Shown piece after piece: positions 60,388 to 64,000 of a stretch of 64,000 nucleotides of DNA. The position numbers and the translations under genes were made by a program. Every line of letters begins with the position of its first letter. Within the stretch, counting starts at the first letter, position 1. The notes below the pieces were generated by a model. The model searched no databases and was not told where the DNA came from. It saw nothing but the letters and a program-made list of their open reading frames with translations. This stretch comes from JBBQLG01 sp964251665 (GTDB lineage Bacteria; Bacteroidota; Bacteroidia; Cytophagales; Spirosomataceae). The stretch lies in NCBI GenBank assembly GCA_964251665.1, contig CAXUKO010000011.1, forward strand, positions 155,340-219,339, written 5' to 3'.

Positions 60388-61248
60388 ATGAGGGATCTGA
60401 TTCAATATGCAATTCCCGGCTTCATTATTCTGCTTGTAGCCGAAGTCTTGATTACGGCTCGTGAGCAACGTGATTACTACGATGCCAAAGATACGGCGGG
60501 TAGCCTGGCGATGGGTATTGGAAACGTTATTGTTGGCCTGGTGGGCAAACTGCTGGTTTTCGGGACATACTCACTGGTGTATAAATTTCGACTGTTTACC
60601 ATTGACATGACGCAGTGGTGGGCGTGGGTTGTTCTCTTCTTCGCCGACGATTTTAGCTATTACTGGTTCCACCGCACCAGCCACTCAAGCCGCTATTTTT
60701 GGGCTTCTCATGTAGTACATCACTCCTCGCAGAAGTACAACCTCGGCACAGCTCTGCGCCAAACCTGGACCGGTACGCTGAGCGGTGCATTTCTGTTCTG
60801 GATCTGGTTGCCGTTCGTTGGCTTCTCGCCGGTTGCCGTAATGACGATGCAGGCCATCAGTCTGTTGTATCAGTTCTGGATTCACACCGAATTCATCAAA
60901 AAATTGCCCGTGCCCATCGAGTTTATCTTTAATACGCCTTCGCACCACCGGGTTCATCACGCGACCAATCTGGCCTATCTCGACAAAAATCATGCGGGTG
61001 TACTCATCATCTGGGACCGGCTCTTCGGCACGTTTATCGCCGAAACCGAGCGCCCTGTGTACGGCATCACGACAAACCTGAATACCCATAATCCGCTGCA
61101 CATTGCCTTTCATGAATGGACGGCCATCGGTCATGATCTTCGGCGCGCGGGTTCGTGGCGAAACGCCCTGAATTATCTGTTCGGCCCACCCGGCTGGAGC
61201 CATGACGGTAGCCGCAAAACCACGCGGGAGTTGCAGGAGAAGATATAG
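60388..61248 (+). CDS. Sterol desaturase / fatty acid hydroxylase family membrane protein
   Basis: A 286-residue di-iron membrane oxidase. It has four or so membrane helices and the His-rich motifs of the family: HRTSHSSRYFWASHVVHHSS near 94-113, HTEF, and HRVHHATN near 187-194. Bacterial relatives hydroxylate lipid tails or carotenoids. It has no lipid genes beside it. The start is the ATG at 60388, 20 bases after a weak TAGTTTTG -7 element. Confidence 0.92.
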   Translation: MRDLIQYAIPGFIILLVAEVLITAREQRDYYDAKDTAGSLAMGIGNVIVGLVGKLLVFGTYSLVYKFRLFTIDMTQWWAWVVLFFADDFSYYWFHRTSHSSRYFWASHVVHHSSQKYNLGTALRQTWTGTLSGAFLFWIWLPFVGFSPVAVMTMQAISLLYQFWIHTEFIKKLPVPIEFIFNTPSHHRVHHATNLAYLDKNHAGVLIIWDRLFGTFIAETERPVYGITTNLNTHNPLHIAFHEWTAIGHDLRRAGSWRNALNYLFGPPGWSHDGSRKTTRELQEKI

Positions 61249-61303
61249 TGGCAGTGCTGATAATCGGTTGTATAACGATTCGGCAATCGGCCGGAAATTT
61301 TGT

Positions 61304-61311
61304 TATCTTTG
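61304..61311 (+). promoter_or_regulatory. -7 element (TATCTTTG) before the antitoxin-like gene
   Basis: TATCTTTG lies 3 bases before the ATG at 61315, so transcripts would be nearly leaderless. No -33 TTG is clear. Confidence 0.4.
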
Positions 61312-61314
61312 AGT

Positions 61315-61560
61315 ATGAACGATGTCCAGCCAATCCCCCTCACCGACGAAGATTATGACCGCTTTGAGGAGCAAATTCCGGTTCTTGCTGAACGTGCCAC
61401 CCGCGAAGCGTATGAACGGGCGTTGCAGTCGGGCTTTCCGGTCACGATTCTGGTGGGGAATTCGATTATACAGGTCACGGCAGATGGTGATATTAAGGAA
61501 CTGAAAAAACTGCCTCAAACCCGGCAACGCATTACGCAACGGCACTTTAAAATCGCATGA
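61315..61560 (+). CDS. Antitoxin-like small protein paired with a zeta-toxin-like remnant
   Basis: An 81-residue protein: an acidic helical N-terminus (LTDEDYDRFEEQIPVLAERA), a beta hairpin (VTILVGNSIIQVTADGDIKEL) and a basic C-terminus. Its stop overlaps by four bases (ATGA) the start of a short frame that begins like a zeta-type kinase. Genes of this size and shape precede zeta-like kinases in Bacteroidota, so it is probably the surviving antitoxin. I know no activity for it. Confidence 0.72.
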   Translation: MNDVQPIPLTDEDYDRFEEQIPVLAERATREAYERALQSGFPVTILVGNSIIQVTADGDIKELKKLPQTRQRITQRHFKIA

Positions 61561-61670
61561 CCGGCATAAAGAGAATGCAGACGTTTGCCGGACCGAACGG
61601 CTCGGGCAAAATCACCATTAAAGATGTCGTCTCACCGAGCTACTTGATTACTGATTGTCTTTATACTTAG
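61557..61670 (+). pseudogene. Truncated zeta-toxin-like kinase
   Basis: The frame gives only 37 residues. It begins MTGIKRMQTFAGPNGSGKIT, the P-loop start of zeta/AAA_33-type kinases with the usual Thr after GSGK changed to Ile, then diverges (DVVSPSYLITD) and stops at TAG 61668-61670. Family members run to about 190 residues. The downstream part is absent, replaced by the next gene 32 bases later. A deletion remnant is the simplest reading. Confidence 0.65.
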
Positions 61671-61702
61671 CATCCCCACTATCGCCCTCGTTAAAACTTT
61701 AT

Positions 61703-62185
61703 ATGAAGTACCACTTCGACAACCGTGGTAATCTATTTCCTTATGATATTATCCGTATTGAGTCACTAAGTGAGTTTGAACAGACGTTCGTAACGGTGTT
61801 TCCGCTATCGGCTACCCGATTTCCCATCTATAGTGGCTTACTGGAATATATACAGACATTGGGCGATGTTTTGGCGGAAACTGCTTATATGGGCACATGG
61901 AGATTGTGGGTTAACGGTAGTTTTACGACGAATAAACTTAACCCAAATGACGTTGATGTGCTAAGCTTGCTGGACGATGAAGCGGCTCTACACCAGCACA
62001 AAGACCGGTTTGAACCGTTATTTGGCCAAAACGCATTTCGAGTGTATCAGACCGATGCATACTTTGTACTGGACGATGGTACTGAACAAGCGCGGGAACT
62101 GACGGCTTATTGGACCAACCAATTCGGTGTTGACCGAAGTGGAGCAAAAAAAGGGATTATTGAGTTGTTGATTGACCTAAACTAA
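61703..62185 (+). CDS. Nucleotidyltransferase-fold protein, DUF6932-like
   Basis: A 160-residue protein with a polymerase-beta-type nucleotidyltransferase signature: WVNGSFTTNKLNPNDVDVLS, with Gly72-Ser73 and Asp83/Asp85. The rest is helical (SGLLEYIQTLGDVLAETAYM before the motif). Stand-alone enzymes of this type include MNT antitoxins that modify toxins and tRNA-modifying toxins. The frame is open back to 61655, but that would cross the toxin remnant; the ATG at 61703 gives a sensible N-terminus. A 57-residue gene follows 8 bases later. Confidence 0.75.
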   Translation: MKYHFDNRGNLFPYDIIRIESLSEFEQTFVTVFPLSATRFPIYSGLLEYIQTLGDVLAETAYMGTWRLWVNGSFTTNKLNPNDVDVLSLLDDEAALHQHKDRFEPLFGQNAFRVYQTDAYFVLDDGTEQARELTAYWTNQFGVDRSGAKKGIIELLIDLN

Positions 62186-62193
62186 CCCATACG

Positions 62194-62367
62194 ATGTCGT
62201 TGAGCGAAATCAAAAAGCGGGTTCAAACCCTGACCGCCGAACGCATCCGTCAGACGGATGAGCTATTGGCTAAGGTCCGGGAAAGCGGACAACATCAACC
62301 GTCGGTAGCCAATGAACTAACCCGGCAAAGCCTTGAACACCGTCGGGAGAAACTAACCCGAAGTTGA
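62194..62367 (+). CDS. Small helical protein downstream of the nucleotidyltransferase gene
   Basis: A 57-residue protein, strongly charged and predicted to be helical throughout (SEIKKRVQTLTAERIRQTD; ending in an Arg/Lys-rich segment). I do not recognise it. It starts 8 bases after the nucleotidyltransferase stop, so the two are likely co-transcribed. Small coiled-coil partners often regulate such enzymes, but that is inference. Confidence 0.6.
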   Translation: MSLSEIKKRVQTLTAERIRQTDELLAKVRESGQHQPSVANELTRQSLEHRREKLTRS

Positions 62368-62412
62368 TCTATATGGAGGCCCATCTCTCCTGATTTTCTA
62401 ACCTTCGCATCC

Positions 62413-63654
62413 ATGCCCGACACCCCGACTACCGCTCTGGTTAAAACCGCCCAATCCCCCGCCTTAGCCCGCGTATCCAACCAACTTTCCCTGACGGATA
62501 AGCTGCTGACCAAACCCGAAGAACCGTTTCTGATCCCGTACCGGAAGGGTAACAAGTGGGGCTATTGTGACCGGGATAAGAATATTGTGATTGATTGTGT
62601 GTATGATGAAGTTAGACGTTTTAGAGAAGGGTTAGCTGCAACGAATCGGGGATATATTAACTTTTTGGGAGATATTGTTATTGATTGTACCTCTTTACGA
62701 CTAAACCGTGCAAGTTCTTTTAAAAGCGGAGTAGCCATTGTAAGTAGCCATGATACAGACAAGTATGCTGTTATTGACAGATTAGGGGGTTTAATCACTC
62801 CGTTTAAATATGGATATCTTGAGGAGCCATCTTGTGGAGTAATGGTCACAACGACAGATCACTATGATAACGCATATATAATTGATCTCTTAGGAAATGA
62901 AATTCGTGTAGATAACGCAGATTCGTTACAATCATTCAAAAACGATTCTGCAATTTGTTTTAAGTTTGATAAAGAATTGGGGAGAAATTATAGATATATA
63001 GATAGAAACGGACACTCTTTTACAGACTATAAATATTATAGTGCTGGTAACTTTAATTCGGAATTAGCTATAGTAAGTTTAAAGACCACAAACAATAGTA
63101 GTTATTGTTACTATAGTTATATTAATAAAAAAGGCGAAATTATAATAGACGAAGATTTTACTGAGGCTAGTGATTTTTGTGATAACATCGCATTGGTAAA
63201 ATCCCACAAATCAAGCCAATACATGCTTATTGACAAATTAGGGCGAGTTATTGTAGAACTTCCTTACAATTCTTTTCAGGAATTTATTGATAATCCATCA
63301 GAAGGATATGCTATGATCTGTGACTATTCTTCTGTAATGTATGGCAAAGAAATCATTTCTGGGATATCATATATTGATTGTAATGGAATCAAGATTACAT
63401 CAAACGAATATGAAAGTGAAAGATATGTTTATAAGAGTGGTTTACTTAAGTTCTCAGAGGGTAAGGCAATGGTGGGAAAAGTGTCACACGGAAGCTTTTT
63501 ATACGGATTTATCAACTATACAGGCGATGAAATTATACCACTTAAATATGATAAGATTTCTGTCTTCTATAACGGCTTAGCAGGGGTAGGCGGGCCTGAT
63601 GGAAAGATAACTGGATTTATAAACAGTAATGGCACTGAATATTGGGTAGATTAA
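62413..63654 (+). CDS. WG-repeat protein
   Basis: A 413-residue protein with a Ser/Thr-rich N-terminus and then WG-type beta repeats from about 42 on (YRKGNKWGYCDRDKNIVID, later YGFINYTGDEIIPLKYDKIS). Such repeats make a propeller-like binding surface and occur in secreted or effector-type proteins; there is no signal peptide here. The first 50 codons have the G+C of the surrounding genome, while from about 62565 the gene is markedly AT-rich, so it looks like a mosaic. Confidence 0.82.
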   Translation: MPDTPTTALVKTAQSPALARVSNQLSLTDKLLTKPEEPFLIPYRKGNKWGYCDRDKNIVIDCVYDEVRRFREGLAATNRGYINFLGDIVIDCTSLRLNRASSFKSGVAIVSSHDTDKYAVIDRLGGLITPFKYGYLEEPSCGVMVTTTDHYDNAYIIDLLGNEIRVDNADSLQSFKNDSAICFKFDKELGRNYRYIDRNGHSFTDYKYYSAGNFNSELAIVSLKTTNNSSYCYYSYINKKGEIIIDEDFTEASDFCDNIALVKSHKSSQYMLIDKLGRVIVELPYNSFQEFIDNPSEGYAMICDYSSVMYGKEIISGISYIDCNGIKITSNEYESERYVYKSGLLKFSEGKAMVGKVSHGSFLYGFINYTGDEIIPLKYDKISVFYNGLAGVGGPDGKITGFINSNGTEYWVD

Positions 63655-63665
63655 AACGGAGAATC

Positions 63666-64000
63666 ATGAAAGGATTAGCATCCGTAGAACAGTTCGAGTC
63701 ATACTTGTTTCCAATCAGATTTAAGTATAGAAGTTGTCCTCTGTGGCTTCGCGGGCATGGACGTACTGACTACCTTTTAAAAACCCAGTATCGCGAGATG
63801 TGACCATACAGTAGACACACTGATTATTGCAGAGGATCAACAGCTTAACCGATTACAGCAGGAAATCGGACCATCAGACTTGTACGTCCCTGATAATAGT
63901 ACGCTGCCAATCAGTGAGTGGTTACTATTGATGCAAGCCCAACATTTAGAACGTGTTGGGGAATTGAGAAAGGTTGAGAGTCGTGCCAACTTTGTTGTGA
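63666..64000 (+). pseudogene. FRG-domain protein, frameshifted, runs past the window
   Basis: The first frame reads 45 residues, including SVEQFESYLFPIRFKYRSCP and PLWLRGHGRTDYLLK, the start of an FRG domain, then stops at TGA 63801-63803. If one A of the five-A run at 63779-63783 is dropped, the frame continues LLKPSIARCDHTVDTLI and stays open to the window end (EWLLLMQ near 63920). FRG proteins are linked to phage and toxin-like loci. It follows the WG-repeat gene after 11 bases. A one-base insertion, sequencing error or +1 frameshift are all possible. Confidence 0.68.

Noticed and set aside
1..64000. Search for tRNA, rRNA and other stable RNA genes
   Set aside because: Reading the intergenic stretches on both strands I saw no cloverleaf or rRNA-like sequence; only the cobalamin riboswitch is supported.

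Overview
The window looks like chromosomal DNA of a Bacteroidota bacterium of the Cytophagales, most like Spirosoma or a close relative; this placement is inferred from gene content and no search was run. The signs are a SusC/SusD pair, a BtuB-type TonB receptor under a cobalamin riboswitch, TonB plug domains outside receptors, promoters of the Bacteroidota type (a -33 TTG and a -7 TAnnTTTG), few recognisable Shine-Dalgarno sites, and moderately high G+C with three distinctly AT-rich accessory patches. I recognised no rRNA, tRNA, CRISPR array or intact insertion sequence.

Layout. 1-6.1 kb: an edge-truncated TPR gene broken by an in-frame TAA, a PhnO-like acetyltransferase, an NAD(P)-binding oxidoreductase, a macroglobulin-plus-TonB-plug protein and an LpxR-like lipid A deacylase. 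6.2-16.9 kb: mostly housekeeping genes: an SMP-30 lactonase, mrdA-rodA for cell-wall elongation, a DUF423 protein, the YggS PLP protein, a coiled-coil membrane protein, rpsF-rpsR-rplI, and GSCFA-mrp-nifU, the last two for Fe-S work. 17.0-18.0 kb: an AT-rich two-gene module of unknown function. 18.0-23.2 kb: a minus-strand corrinoid salvage operon, riboswitch-btuB-DUF6580-btuF-like-cobU-DUF71. 23.4-35.9 kb: a long Ddl-like ATP-grasp enzyme, YceI, a DUF4160/DUF2442 pair, phosphoglucomutase, SusC/SusD, tsaE and alanine dehydrogenase.

36.3-38.0 kb is a second AT-rich patch with a membrane-anchored Mrr-like nuclease, a small unknown gene and a possible gene remnant. 38.1-49.4 kb: pentapeptide protein, a SerA-like dehydrogenase divergent from pdxA (which carries a disordered extension of about 215 residues), yicC, an iron-permease-family protein, a CocE-type hydrolase, an NHL-repeat lipoprotein and a two-component pair. 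49.5-61.2 kb: an Rrf2 regulator and oxidoreductase sharing a 21-bp operator, two aldo/keto reductases, an MBL hydrolase, dinB, an FKBP lipoprotein, a GNAT-nitrilase fusion, threonine aldolase, OsmC and a sterol-desaturase-family protein.

61.3-64.0 kb is an accessory zone that seems to be decaying: an antitoxin-like gene before a 37-codon remnant of a zeta-toxin-like kinase, a nucleotidyltransferase-fold gene with a tiny partner, a WG-repeat gene with an internal composition break, and an FRG-domain gene that is frameshifted and runs off the window.

The spaces between genes are full of long inverted repeats. Some belong to dispersed families seen at two loci (CAGACG type, GTGTCGG type); others are built of local 7-8 bp tandem words. 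The best candidates for undescribed biology are the 17.0-18.0 kb module, the 36.3-38.0 kb nuclease patch, the nucleotidyltransferase pair at 61.7-62.4 kb, the cytosolic corrinoid-binding protein and DUF6580 partner in the B12 operon, and the pdxA extension.
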